Shown here: piece after piece, positions 1 to 9,067 of the stretch
Position numbering within the stretch: position 1 is the stretch's first letter
Layout: every line of letters begins with the position of its first letter
DNA from: Halovivax gelatinilyticus
GTDB taxonomy: Archaea > Halobacteriota > Halobacteria > Halobacteriales > Natrialbaceae
Reading direction: 5' to 3'
Assembly: GCF_024300625.1 (NCBI RefSeq)
Contig: NZ_CP101322.1
Coordinates: 3,485,992-3,549,991 of the forward strand
Length of the DNA: 64,000 nt
Notes under the pieces: model-generated
The model's input: the letters and a program-made list of their open reading frames with translations, nothing else
Database searches by the model: none
What the model was told of the DNA's origin: nothing
Translations under genes and position numbers: made by a program

Positions 1-328
1 GGTTCCCCATCCCGTTTGCCAGCAAGACGCCGAGTAGGGCGTCGATCGCTGGTTCGGCGAACGGTTCGTCGACAAGTACGCCGTCGACGAATAGCGGGTC
101 GGGCTGGTCGTCGAACGCGCTCGCGACCCGTTTCGCTTCGCTTCCGACGACGTACGTTTGCTCCTCGTGTTCGATCAACAATTCGTCCGGAACGGAATCG
201 TCCAGAGACGACAGTTCTTCGCCCGTCGTCCGATACGCGAGTGGTCGTTCGTCTTCGATGACCGCCCCATCGAGCCCGTCGCGTGCGATGCGCGTCGTGT
301 CCGACGCAAAATCCAGACCGTTGGCCAT
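1..328 (-). CDS. Actin/MreB-like ATPase family protein, 3' end cut by window
   Basis: Reading leftward from the ATG at 326-328 the frame stays open to base 1, giving 109 codons of N-terminus. The opening (LDFASDTTRIARDG, then a short acidic stretch and YVVGSEAKRVAS) resembles the start of actin/MreB-type ATPases of haloarchaea such as volactin, where a nucleotide-binding strand is followed by a 'YVVGdeA' motif. The phosphate-2 and adenosine motifs would lie outside the window, so the family call is an inference from the N-terminus alone. A weak TATA-like stretch lies about 20-28 bases upstream (347-355). If it is an actin homologue it would polymerise in the cytoplasm and affect shape. Confidence 0.45.
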   Translation of the reverse strand, partial: MANGLDFASDTTRIARDGLDGAVIEDERPLAYRTTGEELSSLDDSVPDELLIEHEEQTYVVGSEAKRVASAFDDQPDPLFVDGVLVDEPFAEPAIDALLGVLLANGMGN

Positions 329-555
329 GGCGACCGAACGAATCAATCGCTAATGGAGTTTCGGTTTCAAATACCAGATGTGAAAATCGGAATGTCACGT
401 CCGACGGTCCATTTCAGCCGCGGCGACGAACTATATCGAAGCTAACACGAGCGGTCGGCTTCTGAGAATCGGTTGGTGATCTACCCGATCTGTGCTCCCT
501 CGACGAACGATCGCTTTTCGGTATCTAATCACACAGTGGAAGCGGAACCTCACCG

Positions 556-563
556 TTATAATA
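556..563 (+). promoter_or_regulatory. TATA box of PEP carboxykinase gene
   Basis: TTATAATA is centred about 27 bases before the ATG at 587, so the transcript should be essentially leaderless. This spacing is the main reason for choosing 587 over upstream alternative start codons. Confidence 0.6.
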
Positions 564-586
564 GGGGAACGAGTGTTGTCTACCAC

Positions 587-2098
587 ATGTCCGAAACCGG
601 GACCGAACCGCCGACGGCCGCTCGACGACTCCCCGATCCGGAGCGGGCCGCGAATATTCAGTATAATCTCTCGCTAACAGAACTTCGCGAGTTGGCGGGC
701 GACGACGAGCGGGCGACCGAGTACGGTTCCCCAGCGTACGTGAGCGAGTATCGTTCGCGTAGTGCAGATCGAACGAAGAATGCGATCGACCACGCGTTCG
801 ACGACGACGATCACGCGATCGTTCGCGACGCCATCGGGGAGGTGTCGAACCGTGAGATGGTGTGCGTCGACCGCCTCGTCGGTCGCCACCCCGATGCGAC
901 GTACTGTTGTCGACTCTACGTTCCGACCGAATTCGCCCGGATCGCGTTGACCTGGGCGAAACTCTTCGAACCGACAGACGGACGAGACCCCGATTTTACG
1001 ACCGTCCAACTGCCGGATCGCGAGGACGTGGCGATCAGAATCCTTCCCGACGAAGGGACCACCGTCGTCGTCGGAAGCGACTACACCGGAGAGGCGAAGA
1101 AGTCGTTTCTCCGGCTGTTCATGTACCGGGTCAAGACCCAGGGCGGACTCGGACTTCACGCTGGAAGCAAACGCGTGACGGTACGCGACGACGCGGACGA
1201 GCAACGGACGGTCGGACAACTCTTTCTCGGACTCTCGGCGACCGGTAAGTCGACGCTTACCTCTCACGGGTGCTGGCTCGAAGAGCCGGAATCGGCCGAG
1301 ATGACCCAGGACGACGTCTGTGCGATCCTTCCGGACGGCTCCGTGGCGGGCAGCGAAGGCAAGGGACTGTACATCAAGACGATCGGGCTCACGGCCGACG
1401 AGCAACCCGCGCTGTACGACGCGGCAACGGCCGACTCCGCCGTGCTCGAGAACGTCGCGGTCGACGAGGACGGAGCCGTCGATTTCGACGACGACTCGTA
1501 CACGTCGAACGGCCGCGCGGTCGTCCAGCGCGAGGAACTCTCGAGCGCCGCTGACGATATCGACCTCGATCGCGTCGACCAGATTTTCTTCATCACGCGT
1601 AATCCGCTCATGCCGCCCGTCGCGAAACTCGACGGGGCTCAGGCCGCCGTCGCGTTCATGCTCGGCGAATCGATCGAAACGAGCGCCGGCGATCCCGAGC
1701 GGGCCGGTGAGTCGATTCGCGTCGTCGGGACGAATCCGTTCATCATCGGTCCCGAAGGCGAAGAAGGAAACACGTTCCAGCAGCTCGTCGACTCGCTCGA
1801 TGTCGACTGTTTCGTACTCAACACGGGGTACGTCGGCGACGAGTCGGTCGACATCGGCGTCTACGAATCGGTCACGATCCTGACCGAGATTGCCAGAGGC
1901 TCCGTCGAATGGACCGCGGACGAGCGACTCGGAATGACGATTCCGGAAACGGTTCCCGGGATCGATGTCGACCAGTTCTACGTCCCCGACCACGTCGACG
2001 AATTCGAGGACGCGATCGACGAACTTCGAACCGACCGACGCGAGTATCTCGCCTCGTTCCCGACGTTGGACGAAGAAATCGTCGACGCAGTGTACTGA
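587..2098 (+). CDS. pckA: Phosphoenolpyruvate carboxykinase (ATP)
   Basis: A 503-residue cytosolic enzyme that converts oxaloacetate and ATP to phosphoenolpyruvate, the entry to gluconeogenesis. The kinase-1a P-loop is visible as GLSATGKST at about residues 215-223, followed by the metal-binding DDVCAI region and EGKGLYIKT, matching the GDDE/EGG-type motifs of ATP-dependent PEPCK in diverged form. Length fits the haloarchaeal branch of the family. The frame is open to 473 through a TTG, but ATG 587 has a TATA box at the right distance. The antisense strand has a long open frame that is only a shadow. Monocistronic: neighbours are unrelated. Confidence 0.9.
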   Translation: MSETGTEPPTAARRLPDPERAANIQYNLSLTELRELAGDDERATEYGSPAYVSEYRSRSADRTKNAIDHAFDDDDHAIVRDAIGEVSNREMVCVDRLVGRHPDATYCCRLYVPTEFARIALTWAKLFEPTDGRDPDFTTVQLPDREDVAIRILPDEGTTVVVGSDYTGEAKKSFLRLFMYRVKTQGGLGLHAGSKRVTVRDDADEQRTVGQLFLGLSATGKSTLTSHGCWLEEPESAEMTQDDVCAILPDGSVAGSEGKGLYIKTIGLTADEQPALYDAATADSAVLENVAVDEDGAVDFDDDSYTSNGRAVVQREELSSAADDIDLDRVDQIFFITRNPLMPPVAKLDGAQAAVAFMLGESIETSAGDPERAGESIRVVGTNPFIIGPEGEEGNTFQQLVDSLDVDCFVLNTGYVGDESVDIGVYESVTILTEIARGSVEWTADERLGMTIPETVPGIDVDQFYVPDHVDEFEDAIDELRTDRREYLASFPTLDEEIVDAVY

Positions 2099-2328
2099 TC
2101 GCCACCGTATTCAGCGAGTTGGACTGACAAACTGAGACGGTTAACATTGTTCTGACGTATCTACGTCCGCCGAATCGGGCGCGAATACCGCTCGACCCCC
2201 TATCGTAGTAAATCAGCCAGTTCGGCGAACTCGTCGATCGAACCCCCGGAATCGGTCACCGCAGCGGACTGGTGCAAAAACGGCCGGTGTCTCCGTTGCT
2301 TAAGTCGACCCGGTACGTCCGACCGATA

Positions 2329-2517
2329 ATGAGTAAAGCCGACACTTCGATATCGATCCGGACGCCCGAGGCGCGTCGGTGCGAGCGCTGTGGCCGGATC
2401 GAACGGTGGAATCAGCAGCGGGCGGGATGGGAACTCAACAACCACGATGGACGTCGACAGATCGGTTCGCCACAGTGTATTCACGAGTGGAATATTACCG
2501 GAAATTTCTCCCCGTAA
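2329..2517 (+). CDS. HEWD family small protein
   Basis: A 62-residue protein with a CxxC pair (CERCG, residues 19-23), a WNQQRAGW stretch and a C-terminal HEWNITG sequence, the feature that names the haloarchaeal HEWD family. A third cysteine (SPQC) and the following histidine could complete a zinc site. TATA-like TTAAG at about 2299-2304 lies about 27 bases before the ATG, consistent with a leaderless message. The function of the family is unknown; a small nucleic-acid or protein-binding zinc protein is a reasonable guess only. Confidence 0.8.
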   Translation: MSKADTSISIRTPEARRCERCGRIERWNQQRAGWELNNHDGRRQIGSPQCIHEWNITGNFSP

Positions 2518-2640
2518 CGGTATCGGAACCGCTCAGAGAGAATCGGCCCAGAGCTGATCGGATCAGTATGGCGGCCCGAGGGTCACTTTTCGGCCAATCA
2601 GCATCGCTTAATCGGCTCGATCGCGTAGTCGTCTGTGACG

Positions 2641-2961
2641 ATGACGACCGTCTATCTAACCGCCCCTGGAGATGTTGCCGACACCCTCGCTAGCGGTCTC
2701 GTCGAGGGCCGGTTCGCCGCGTGCGTAAACCAAATTCCGTGTCGATCTACGTACCGCTGGGAGGGTGACGTCACCACGGACGACGAGTGCGTGCTAATCG
2801 CGAAGACGACGTCCGAACGCTACGACGCACTTGTCGAGTACGTCAGTGACGCCCATCCACACGACGTACCGTGTATCGAGCGATTCGAAGAAACCGACGG
2901 ATTCGATCCGTACGAGACGTGGGTCCGCGAGACGGTCACCGGCGAAACTGATACCGACTGA
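2641..2961 (+). CDS. cutA: CutA1 divalent cation tolerance family protein
   Basis: A 106-residue homologue of CutA1, a trimeric ferredoxin-like protein linked to divalent-metal (copper) tolerance whose exact biochemical role is unsettled. Family landmarks are visible: the N-terminal strand TTVYLTAPG, AACVNQIP with the conserved cysteine, the YRWEGDV strand, and HPHDVPCIERF in the second half. GTG at 2635 in the same frame would add two residues; ATG 2641 gives the usual start. A TATA-like CTTAATC lies at about 2607-2613. It stands alone between HEWD and L11. Confidence 0.88.
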   Translation: MTTVYLTAPGDVADTLASGLVEGRFAACVNQIPCRSTYRWEGDVTTDDECVLIAKTTSERYDALVEYVSDAHPHDVPCIERFEETDGFDPYETWVRETVTGETDTD

Positions 2962-3105
2962 CTGATCGCTCGATAACAGATGTCGTTCCTATCGCGGTCG
3001 ATTTGTGGAGCGGTCGTCGATCGGTCGCATTCGTCCGACCCAGGTCGCGGTGGATCGGAGAGTCGAAAAGCAACCCTTAAAAATCGTGCGCGGGTTTGGT
3101 CTCGT

Positions 3106-3585
3106 ATGGCTGGAACTATCGAAGCGCTCGTTCCGGGCGGACAGGCCAATCCTGGCCCACCACTCGGACCCGAGCTCGGTCCGACGCCCGTCGACGTGCA
3201 GGCGGTCGTACAGGAGATCAACGATCAAACGGCGGCGTTCGACGGCACCGAGGTGCCCGTGACGGTCGAGTACGAAGACGACGGCTCCTTCGAGATCGAC
3301 GTCGGTGTCCCACCGACGGCCGCGCTGGTGAAAGACGAAGCCGGGTTCGAAACGGGAAGCGGTGAACCGCAGGAAAACTTCGTCGCCGATCTCTCGGTCG
3401 AGCAAGTGAAAAAGATCGCCGAACAGAAACATCCCGACCTGCTCGCGTACGATCTGAAGAACGCGACGAAAGAGGTCGTCGGGACCTGTACGTCTCTCGG
3501 CGTCACGATCGAGGGAGAAAATCCGCGAGAGTTCAAAGAGCGGATCGACAACGGCGAGTACGACGACTCGTTTGCGGAGTCGTAG
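3106..3585 (+). CDS. rpl11: Ribosomal protein L11 (uL11)
   Basis: A 159-residue large-subunit protein that forms the stalk base with L10-L12 and binds the GTPase-associated region of 23S rRNA. The proline-rich loop QANPGPPLGPELGPTPV at residues 13-29 is the L11 signature, and the C-terminal domain (KHPDLLAYDLKNATKEVVGTC) binds rRNA. A TTAAAAA box at 3077-3083 is about 27 bases before the ATG. The gene is transcribed separately from L1-L10-L12, from which it is divided by an unrelated membrane-protein gene on the other strand. Confidence 0.96.
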   Translation: MAGTIEALVPGGQANPGPPLGPELGPTPVDVQAVVQEINDQTAAFDGTEVPVTVEYEDDGSFEIDVGVPPTAALVKDEAGFETGSGEPQENFVADLSVEQVKKIAEQKHPDLLAYDLKNATKEVVGTCTSLGVTIEGENPREFKERIDNGEYDDSFAES

Positions 3586-3675
3586 AACGAACCGCACTGA
3601 TTCTCATACCCGATCGCGGACGTTCGCACGCGAGCCGGTCACTGGACAGATGTCTCGAACGGAGCAGCGCAGCGG

Positions 3676-4290
3676 TTACATTTTATTGGCCGGTGGAACG
3701 GTACGCTGGTCCGGATCGGTCGCCATTCCGCCGCTGACGAGGACCCGAACACCCGCACCGACGCCCAGACAGGTCACGAGTCCGCCCACGACGATGAGTG
3801 ATTCGACCACCACCGCGGACGCCCCGACGACGAGCGCACCCAGAACGATCGAGACGGCCAGCCCGTCGGTGCCGAGACGGGTTCCGATGGCCGACCCGGT
3901 CGAGACCACACCGACGGTCGCCCACGCGGGAAGTAATCCGAGCGTCACCGTGACGAGCGGAATCGCGAAGAAAATCCCGAAACTCGACTCGGAGAGGACC
4001 ATGCCGAGATAGAAGAACATCCCGAGAACCCCAGCGGTCGGTATCCCGATCAGAAACGAGATGATGGGACTCTTTCGGGCGGTTTTGAGCGCTCGATTGC
4101 TGTACGCCGGGAGGACCCCGAAGAGGACCGCCCCGAGAAGGAGCGTCGAGGCCGTCACGATGGCGATCTGTTCGGCCGTCGATCGTCCGAGATAGAAGTC
4201 GATCACCGACTCGTAGGGGGTGAGTGGAACGACAGCCGCGAACGTAACCGAAAGTCCCTCGAGGCTGCCCAGTATCATCGTACTCTCCAT
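3676..4290 (-). CDS. Multi-pass membrane protein of unknown function
   Basis: 204 residues with about five hydrophobic helices (around residues 10-27, 42-65, 76-100, 105-128 and 145-185), ending in a short polar tail. I see no transporter or enzyme motif; the GxxxG-rich last helices suggest tight packing. A TATA-like CTATATC on this strand (4305-4313) lies about 20 bases before the ATG. It is inserted between L11 and the L1 operon on the opposite strand and is probably unrelated to translation. Conserved position in haloarchaea is plausible but not checked. Confidence 0.7.
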   Translation of the reverse strand: MESTMILGSLEGLSVTFAAVVPLTPYESVIDFYLGRSTAEQIAIVTASTLLLGAVLFGVLPAYSNRALKTARKSPIISFLIGIPTAGVLGMFFYLGMVLSESSFGIFFAIPLVTVTLGLLPAWATVGVVSTGSAIGTRLGTDGLAVSIVLGALVVGASAVVVESLIVVGGLVTCLGVGAGVRVLVSGGMATDPDQRTVPPANKM

Positions 4291-4569
4291 GTTACGTCAC
4301 GTCCGATATAGATTTCGATGAGACACCCTCAATAGCCTTACAAACTAGCATACAACTGGTATTCTCACCGCAGATTTAGCGTTATACGGGTAAGCCGTAA
4401 TCGATTCGAAAGTGTACGTCTCTGTTGAGAGTGTGCTCGATCGACGTCCGCGTGCGATCCTGTGGCGTCAGGATAGCGGTTGCCGTACCACCATCCGAAT
4501 TCTCGTGATTACATCCGGTACGGCCGGCACACCTGATGGGTGAGCGAGATTCGGGCATGGTTCGACGGG

Positions 4570-4575
4570 TTTAAG
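4570..4575 (+). promoter_or_regulatory. TATA box of the L1-L10-L12 operon
   Basis: TTTAAG at 4570-4575. Adding 25-27 bases puts the transcript start near 4598, that is, at the first base of the leader hairpin, leaving a leader of about 65 bases before the L1 ATG. Confidence 0.55.
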
Positions 4576-4597
4576 TCCGCAATGGCACTTTTTCAGG

Positions 4598-4622
4598 GTG
4601 AGACAGGCTTTGCCTGTTTCAC
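4598..4622 (+). promoter_or_regulatory. Leader hairpin of rpl1 mRNA, probable L1 autoregulatory site
   Basis: GTGAGACAGGC (4598-4608), loop TTT, GCCTGTTTCAC (4612-4622) form an 11-pair stem with a single G-U pair. GG before the stem can pair with CC of GACCC after it, leaving an asymmetric TGA bulge, which is the general shape of L1 binding sites in rRNA and mRNA. L1 of archaea is known to repress its own operon by binding its mRNA leader; that this hairpin is the site is inferred. Confidence 0.6.
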
Positions 4623-4652
4623 TGACCCGTAGGAGCACACCCTGCGTACTAC

Positions 4653-4660
4653 GGAGGTGA
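4653..4660 (+). promoter_or_regulatory. Strong Shine-Dalgarno site before rpl1
   Basis: GGAGGTGA ends three bases before the ATG at 4664. It matches the anti-SD end of 16S rRNA over eight bases. That is unusual in this window, where most first genes look leaderless, and fits a message that really has a leader. Confidence 0.75.
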
Positions 4661-4663
4661 ACG

Positions 4664-5302
4664 ATGGCAGATTCGGATATCGAAACAGCAGTCACGAGCG
4701 CTCTCGAGGAGTCGCCGACTCGTAACTTTACCGAGACGGTAGACCTCGCGATCAATCTTCGTGACCTAGACCTAGACGAACCGTCGAATCGTGTCGACGA
4801 GTCCGTCGTCCTCCCGGCCGGCACCGGCCAGGAAACGACGATCGTCGTCTTCGCCGAAGGCGAGACGGCACTCAGAGCCGAAGACGTCGCGGACGACGTC
4901 TACGACGGCGACGAGTTAGCCGACCTCGGCGACGACGACGATGCGGCCAAAGATCTGGCCGATGACACCGACTTCTTCATCGCCGAGGAGGCGATGATGC
5001 AAAATATCGGTCGCTACCTCGGGACCGTTCTCGGTCCCCGCGGAAAGATGCCGACCCCACTCTCTCCGGACGACGACGTCGTAGAGACAGTCAACCGGAT
5101 GAAAAACACCGTGCAGCTTCGATCGGGCGATCGACGCACGTTCCACACGCGCGTCGGCGCCGAAGACATGGACGCAGAAGACATCGCCGACAACATCGAC
5201 GTGATTCTGCGTCGACTGCACGCGGATCTGGAGAAGGGTCCACAGAACATCGACTCCATCTACGTCAAAACGACGATGGGACCGTCAGTGGAGGTGGCCT
5301 GA
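4664..5302 (+). CDS. rpl1: Ribosomal protein L1 (uL1)
   Basis: A 212-residue large-subunit protein that forms the mobile L1 stalk near the E site and, in archaea, represses its own operon. Recognisable parts are [13 protein letters not shown] near residues 23-35 and the [11 protein letters not shown] motif at about 124-134, with the C-terminal [10 protein letters not shown] that contacts RNA. The internal acidic run ([11 protein letters not shown]) is a halophilic adaptation. It is the first gene of an operon and is followed after one base by L10. Confidence 0.96.
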   Translation: MADSDIETAVTSALEESPTRNFTETVDLAINLRDLDLDEPSNRVDESVVLPAGTGQETTIVVFAEGETALRAEDVADDVYDGDELADLGDDDDAAKDLADDTDFFIAEEAMMQNIGRYLGTVLGPRGKMPTPLSPDDDVVETVNRMKNTVQLRSGDRRTFHTRVGAEDMDAEDIADNIDVILRRLHADLEKGPQNIDSIYVKTTMGPSVEVA

Positions 5303-5303
5303 T

Positions 5304-6335
5304 ATGAGCGCCGAAGCGACGCGTCAAACCGAGAACCTTCCCGAGTGGAAGCGAGCGGAAGTCGACGAAATCGAGACGCTCATCGACGATCACGAGAACG
5401 TCGGCGTCGTCGGAATCACCGGCATTCCCTCGAAACAGCTTCAGGACATGCGCCGTGAACTGCACGGAACCGCCGTCCTTCGCGTCAGCCGCAACACGCT
5501 CCAGAAGCGAGGGCTCGAAGCGGCCGGAGTCGACGACCTCGCCGAACACATCGAGGGACAGGTCGGGCTCGTCCTCACAGACGAGAACCCGTTCAGCCTC
5601 TACCGCGAACTCGAAGCCTCGAAAACACCGGCGCCGATCGGAGCGGGAGAAATCGCACCGAACGACATCGTCATCCCCGAAGGTGACACCGGCGTCGATC
5701 CCGGTCCGTTCGTCGGCGAACTCCAGCAGATCGGCGCGAACGCCCGGATCGAAGACGGTTCGATCCAGGTGATGGAAGACTCGACGGTGCTCGAAGCCGG
5801 CGAGGAAGTATCCGCCGATCTCGCGAACGTTCTGAACGAACTCGGCATCGAAGCCAAGGAAGTCGGGCTCGACCTGCGAGCGGTTCGGGCCGACGGCGTC
5901 GTGTTCGACCCCGAAGACCTCGACATCGACGTCGAGGCCTACGAGCAGGACGTCGCGACCGCCGCCGCGCAGGCTCGGAATCTCGCCGTCAACGCCGTCT
6001 TCCCGACCGAAGCGACCGCACCGCTTCTCGTCGCGAAGGCGACCGGCGAAGCCAAGAGCCTCGGTCTGCAGGCGGCCATCGAGGACGAGGAACTCATGCC
6101 CGACCTCGTGAGCAAAGCCGACGCACAACTCCGTGCGCTCGCCGCGCAGATCGACGATACGGACGCGTTACCGGAGGAACTCCAGGGCGTCGAGGCCCCA
6201 GCGGCGTCGGCCCCGTCGGAGTCTGAAGACGAATCGACCGACGACCAAGACGAAACCGACGCCGCCGAGGACGACGACACCGACGACGATGACGACGAAT
6301 CCGGTGCTGAAGGACTCGGCGCGATGTTCGGCTGA
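5304..6335 (+). CDS. rpl10: Ribosomal protein L10 (uL10/P0), stalk base
   Basis: A 343-residue protein of archaeal P0 size. The N-terminal domain binds 23S rRNA next to L11; helices in the C-terminal half bind L12 dimers; the very acidic tail ends GLGAMFG, the conserved factor-recruiting tail shared with L12. The start ATG follows the L1 stop after one base, so translation is probably coupled. Order L1-L10-L12 is the standard archaeal operon. Confidence 0.96.
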   Translation: MSAEATRQTENLPEWKRAEVDEIETLIDDHENVGVVGITGIPSKQLQDMRRELHGTAVLRVSRNTLQKRGLEAAGVDDLAEHIEGQVGLVLTDENPFSLYRELEASKTPAPIGAGEIAPNDIVIPEGDTGVDPGPFVGELQQIGANARIEDGSIQVMEDSTVLEAGEEVSADLANVLNELGIEAKEVGLDLRAVRADGVVFDPEDLDIDVEAYEQDVATAAAQARNLAVNAVFPTEATAPLLVAKATGEAKSLGLQAAIEDEELMPDLVSKADAQLRALAAQIDDTDALPEELQGVEAPAASAPSESEDESTDDQDETDAAEDDDTDDDDDESGAEGLGAMFG

Positions 6336-6356
6336 ACCCAACGGAGAACACCAACA

Positions 6357-6686
6357 ATGGAATACGTTTACGCAGCACTCATCCTGAACGAAGCGGACGA
6401 AGAGATCAACGAAGACAACCTGACCGGCGTGCTCGAATCCGCCGGCGTCGATGTCGAGGAATCGCGCGTCAAGGCGCTCGTCGCCGCGCTCGAGGACGTC
6501 GACATCGACGAGGCCGTCGCTGACGCCGCGGCCGTTCCAGCCGCCGGCGGCGCCGCACCAGCGGCCGACGCCGACGACGCCGACGATGAGGTCGAAGAGA
6601 CCAGCGACGTCCCGGACACGACGGACGACGACGATGACGAGGAAGAAGAGGCCAGCGGTGAGGGCCTCGGCGAACTCTTCGGCTAA
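6357..6686 (+). CDS. rpl12: Ribosomal protein L12 (P1), stalk
   Basis: A 109-residue archaeal P1-type stalk protein. The N-terminal dimerisation domain ([19 protein letters not shown]) is followed by an Ala-rich hinge (about residues 58-76) and an acidic tail ending GLGELFG, nearly the same as that of L10; this tail recruits translational GTPases. Last gene of the L1 operon, 21 bases after L10. Confidence 0.97.
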   Translation: MEYVYAALILNEADEEINEDNLTGVLESAGVDVEESRVKALVAALEDVDIDEAVADAAAVPAAGGAAPAADADDADDEVEETSDVPDTTDDDDDEEEEASGEGLGELFG

Positions 6687-6814
6687 TCTGAACGCAGCCC
6701 AATTTTCACTATTTCGCAGCGTCGAGCGGTCGCTACCTGCGAGTGAACAACCCGTTCGATCGTGGTAGTGACGTCCGACGATCTATATATGAAGCCGAGC
6801 GCAGGAAGTGTCGA

Positions 6815-8071
6815 ATGGGAACCGTCGAGCTGGTCGTCGATCCGTCGCTTTCCGTGCAGTTGCTCGCCTGGACGGTCGCGGGAAGCGCGCTCGGCTCGAT
6901 AACGGGATTAATTCCGGGACTTCACGCCAACAATTTCGCGTTGCTACTGGCCGGCGTCGCGGCGTCGATTCCCGGTCCGCCGCTGCTGGTCGGTGCCGCC
7001 ATGCTCGCTGCGGGGGTCGTCCACACGTTCGTCAACGCGATTCCGGCGATGGCGCTCGGGGTTCCGGACGCCGAAATGGCGCTCACCGCGCTCCCCGGTC
7101 ATCGGCTTGTGCTCGAGGGGCGAGGTCACGAAGCGATCAGACTCTCGGCGCTCGGAAGCGTCCTCGCAATCCTGGTAGCCGTTCCGCTGGCGGTCCCGCT
7201 CACGTGGGCCGTGGCCAGGTGGTATCCGGTCGTGATCGATCACATCGCGATCATTTTGCTCGGCGTCGTACTCGCGCTCGTCGTCTCGGAGCGAACGCCG
7301 CGTCGAATGGTGGGCGGCGTGCTCTCGGTTACGCTCGCGTCCGCACTCGGAATAATCGCGCTCGATATCGAGCCGGAGGCGCCGCTCGACGCAGGTGGCG
7401 TGCTCGCGCCCCTGTTCGCCGGACTGTTCGGCGCGCCGGTGTTACTCGATGCGATGCGCGGCGGCGGCGTCCCACCTCAGGGAGATTCACTGCTTCGCGT
7501 CTCTCGGCCGGCCCTCGCCGTCACGGCGATCGCCGGAACGGTCGCGGGGGCGATTGTCGGCTACCTTCCCGGTATCTCCGCGGCGATCGCGGCGGTCGCG
7601 GTACTCGTCGTCTTGCCGGGCGGTGAAGGCGGTATCGGCGACACCGACGACCGAAGTTACATCGTCGCGACGAGCGGGGTCGATACCGCGAATACGATTT
7701 TCGCGCTGTTCGCACTGTGGTCGATCGGACAGCCGAGAACGGGCGTGATGGTGGCATTCGATAGTACGGGCGCCTCGCTCTCGCTTCCCGTCTTGATTCT
7801 CTCGGTACTGATTGCCGGGGTGTTCGGATTTCTCGTCGTCATCGCGGCCGGAGATCGGTATCTCACGCTCGTCGGATCCGTCGCTTACTGGAAGATCTCC
7901 GTCGTCGTACTCTGTTTATTGGCCGCGCTGTCCTTCCTGTTCGCCGGCGAATTGGGCATCCTCATCTTCGCCGTGGCGAGTGCGATCGGATTCGTTCCCG
8001 TTCGGTTTCGGGCCCGACGCGTCCACCTGATGGGCGTTCTCATCGGACCGCTGATACTCGCGACGTGGTGA
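6815..8071 (+). CDS. TctA-like membrane transporter (DUF112/COG1784 type)
   Basis: 418 residues, about 10-12 membrane helices. Two copies of a GxxPGxxxx motif, ITGLIPGLHANN near the N-terminus and VGYLPGISAAIA in the middle, and the segment IVATSGVDTANTIFAL, are typical of the TctA family of tripartite tricarboxylate transporter permeases. No TctB or TctC gene is nearby; archaeal members commonly lack these, so the substrate is unknown. ATG 6815 is preferred over upstream frames because TATATATG-type TATA sequence (6784-6791) sits about 28 bases before it. Single-gene unit. Confidence 0.8.
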   Translation: MGTVELVVDPSLSVQLLAWTVAGSALGSITGLIPGLHANNFALLLAGVAASIPGPPLLVGAAMLAAGVVHTFVNAIPAMALGVPDAEMALTALPGHRLVLEGRGHEAIRLSALGSVLAILVAVPLAVPLTWAVARWYPVVIDHIAIILLGVVLALVVSERTPRRMVGGVLSVTLASALGIIALDIEPEAPLDAGGVLAPLFAGLFGAPVLLDAMRGGGVPPQGDSLLRVSRPALAVTAIAGTVAGAIVGYLPGISAAIAAVAVLVVLPGGEGGIGDTDDRSYIVATSGVDTANTIFALFALWSIGQPRTGVMVAFDSTGASLSLPVLILSVLIAGVFGFLVVIAAGDRYLTLVGSVAYWKISVVVLCLLAALSFLFAGELGILIFAVASAIGFVPVRFRARRVHLMGVLIGPLILATW

Positions 8072-8161
8072 ACGCGAGTCGGATCGGGTGGGCCGTCTCG
8101 CGTTGGGAAATCGACAACGGCGGTCAATGGATTCTATAGGCGAGGCGTCGAAGTACGCTCG

Positions 8162-8359
8162 ATGACTGGCCTGATTCGACCGACGCGACGAGAGCGGATC
8201 GTCGCTCTCGAGGTGGCGTGCGTGCTCGCGACGCTCGCGCTGGTCTATCCGTTCGAAAGCCTCGTTCTCTGGCTCGCGTGGGGGATCGGGACGGTGACGG
8301 TAGCCGGAGTCACGCTCGTCACATTCAACTGGGGACTCGATCCGCCGATGGCCGAATGA
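8162..8359 (+). CDS. Small membrane protein, unknown
   Basis: 65 residues with a basic N-terminus (TRRER), then two hydrophobic helices at about 14-32 and 34-54 and a short acidic end. A TATA-like TTCTATAGG at 8132-8139 lies about 25 bases before the ATG. No recognised domain. The coding potential (acidic end, clean start) makes it likely real, but it carries no functional clue. Confidence 0.55.
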   Translation: MTGLIRPTRRERIVALEVACVLATLALVYPFESLVLWLAWGIGTVTVAGVTLVTFNWGLDPPMAE

Positions 8360-8431
8360 CCGCGAGCGGGAGGCGGTCGAGGCCAACCCCGAAAGACAAC
8401 CGTTAAAAGCGCTGGCCGGAAACGAATTGGT

Positions 8432-8611
8432 ATGAGTACGACCGAGGACCGCGGACAGCGCTCGTGCGTCTCCTGTGGCATCAACGTCGCAGGAACGAAC
8501 GCCGCTCGGTTCAAGTGCCCCGACTGTGGCACGCAGATTCACCGGTGTTCGACGTGCAGAAAGCAGAGTAACCTCTATGAGTGTCCCGACTGCGAATTCA
8601 CCGGTCCGTGA
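8432..8611 (+). CDS. HVO_2753-type zinc-ribbon protein
   Basis: 59 residues with four CxxC knuckles: CVSC, CPDC, CSTC, CPDC, ending [10 protein letters not shown]. This is the small two-zinc-site protein family found beside elongation factor 1-beta in haloarchaea (HVO_2753 in Haloferax, reported to be needed for swarming and biofilm formation). TTAAAA at 8402-8408 is the likely TATA box. The EF-1-beta gene begins six bases after its stop, so the two are one operon. Confidence 0.9.
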   Translation: MSTTEDRGQRSCVSCGINVAGTNAARFKCPDCGTQIHRCSTCRKQSNLYECPDCEFTGP

Positions 8612-8617
8612 TCAGAC

Positions 8618-8884
8618 ATGGGTAAGGTAGCAGCCAAGATCAAAGTCATGCCGAACAGCCCCGAAATCGACCTCGACGAGCTTCAAGACCGGCTCGAAAG
8701 CTCACTTCCCGAGGGAGCGAAGATCAACGGCGTCGAGCGCGAAGACGTCGCCTTCGGGCTCGTCGCACTCTTTCCGACCGTCATCGTCCCCGACGGATCG
8801 GGCGGAACCGAAGCCGTCGAAGAGAGCTTTACTGACGTCGATGGCGTAGAGAGCGTCGGCGTCGAGAACGTCGGCCGAATTTAA
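8618..8884 (+). CDS. ef1b: Elongation factor 1-beta (aEF1B)
   Basis: An 88-residue archaeal guanine-nucleotide exchange factor for EF-1-alpha; it restores the GTP form of the factor during elongation. [20 protein letters not shown] and the central [17 protein letters not shown] with the C-terminal [12 protein letters not shown] are characteristic. The length matches the family. Co-transcribed with the zinc-ribbon gene just upstream. Confidence 0.95.
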   Translation: MGKVAAKIKVMPNSPEIDLDELQDRLESSLPEGAKINGVEREDVAFGLVALFPTVIVPDGSGGTEAVEESFTDVDGVESVGVENVGRI

Positions 8885-9067
8885 CGCCGGAATTCGTCGT
8901 TTTCACCGCATCGTCTCTCGATTGGGAGAGGAATCTTCGACCGATGAGCCGAGTCTCCGACCAATGGTCTGACGGTTCGACCGACGAGATGGCTCGCCGA
9001 TCGATGCGACGGGACGAACTTCCCCGCGGTGGTGCGTCGTCGAGCGGATTCTTCGAACGCCTAGTGC

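Larger units (their letters stand above)
4291..4663. other. 373-base intergenic region, divergent promoters
   Basis: It holds the minus-strand promoter of the membrane gene at its left end and the L1 promoter and leader at its right end. The middle (about 4310-4440) is richer in A+T and has no convincing open frame. An 8-base inverted repeat, GCCGTACC at 4482-4489 and GGTACGGC at 4517-4524, lies upstream of the L1 TATA box. No tRNA-like cloverleaf was found by eye. Confidence 0.6.

Noticed and set aside
674-1993. Long minus-strand frame of 439 codons opposite pckA
   Set aside because: It lies wholly within the pckA gene, is Arg/Val-rich with no family resemblance and lacks acidic bias; such shadows are normal in high-G+C DNA.
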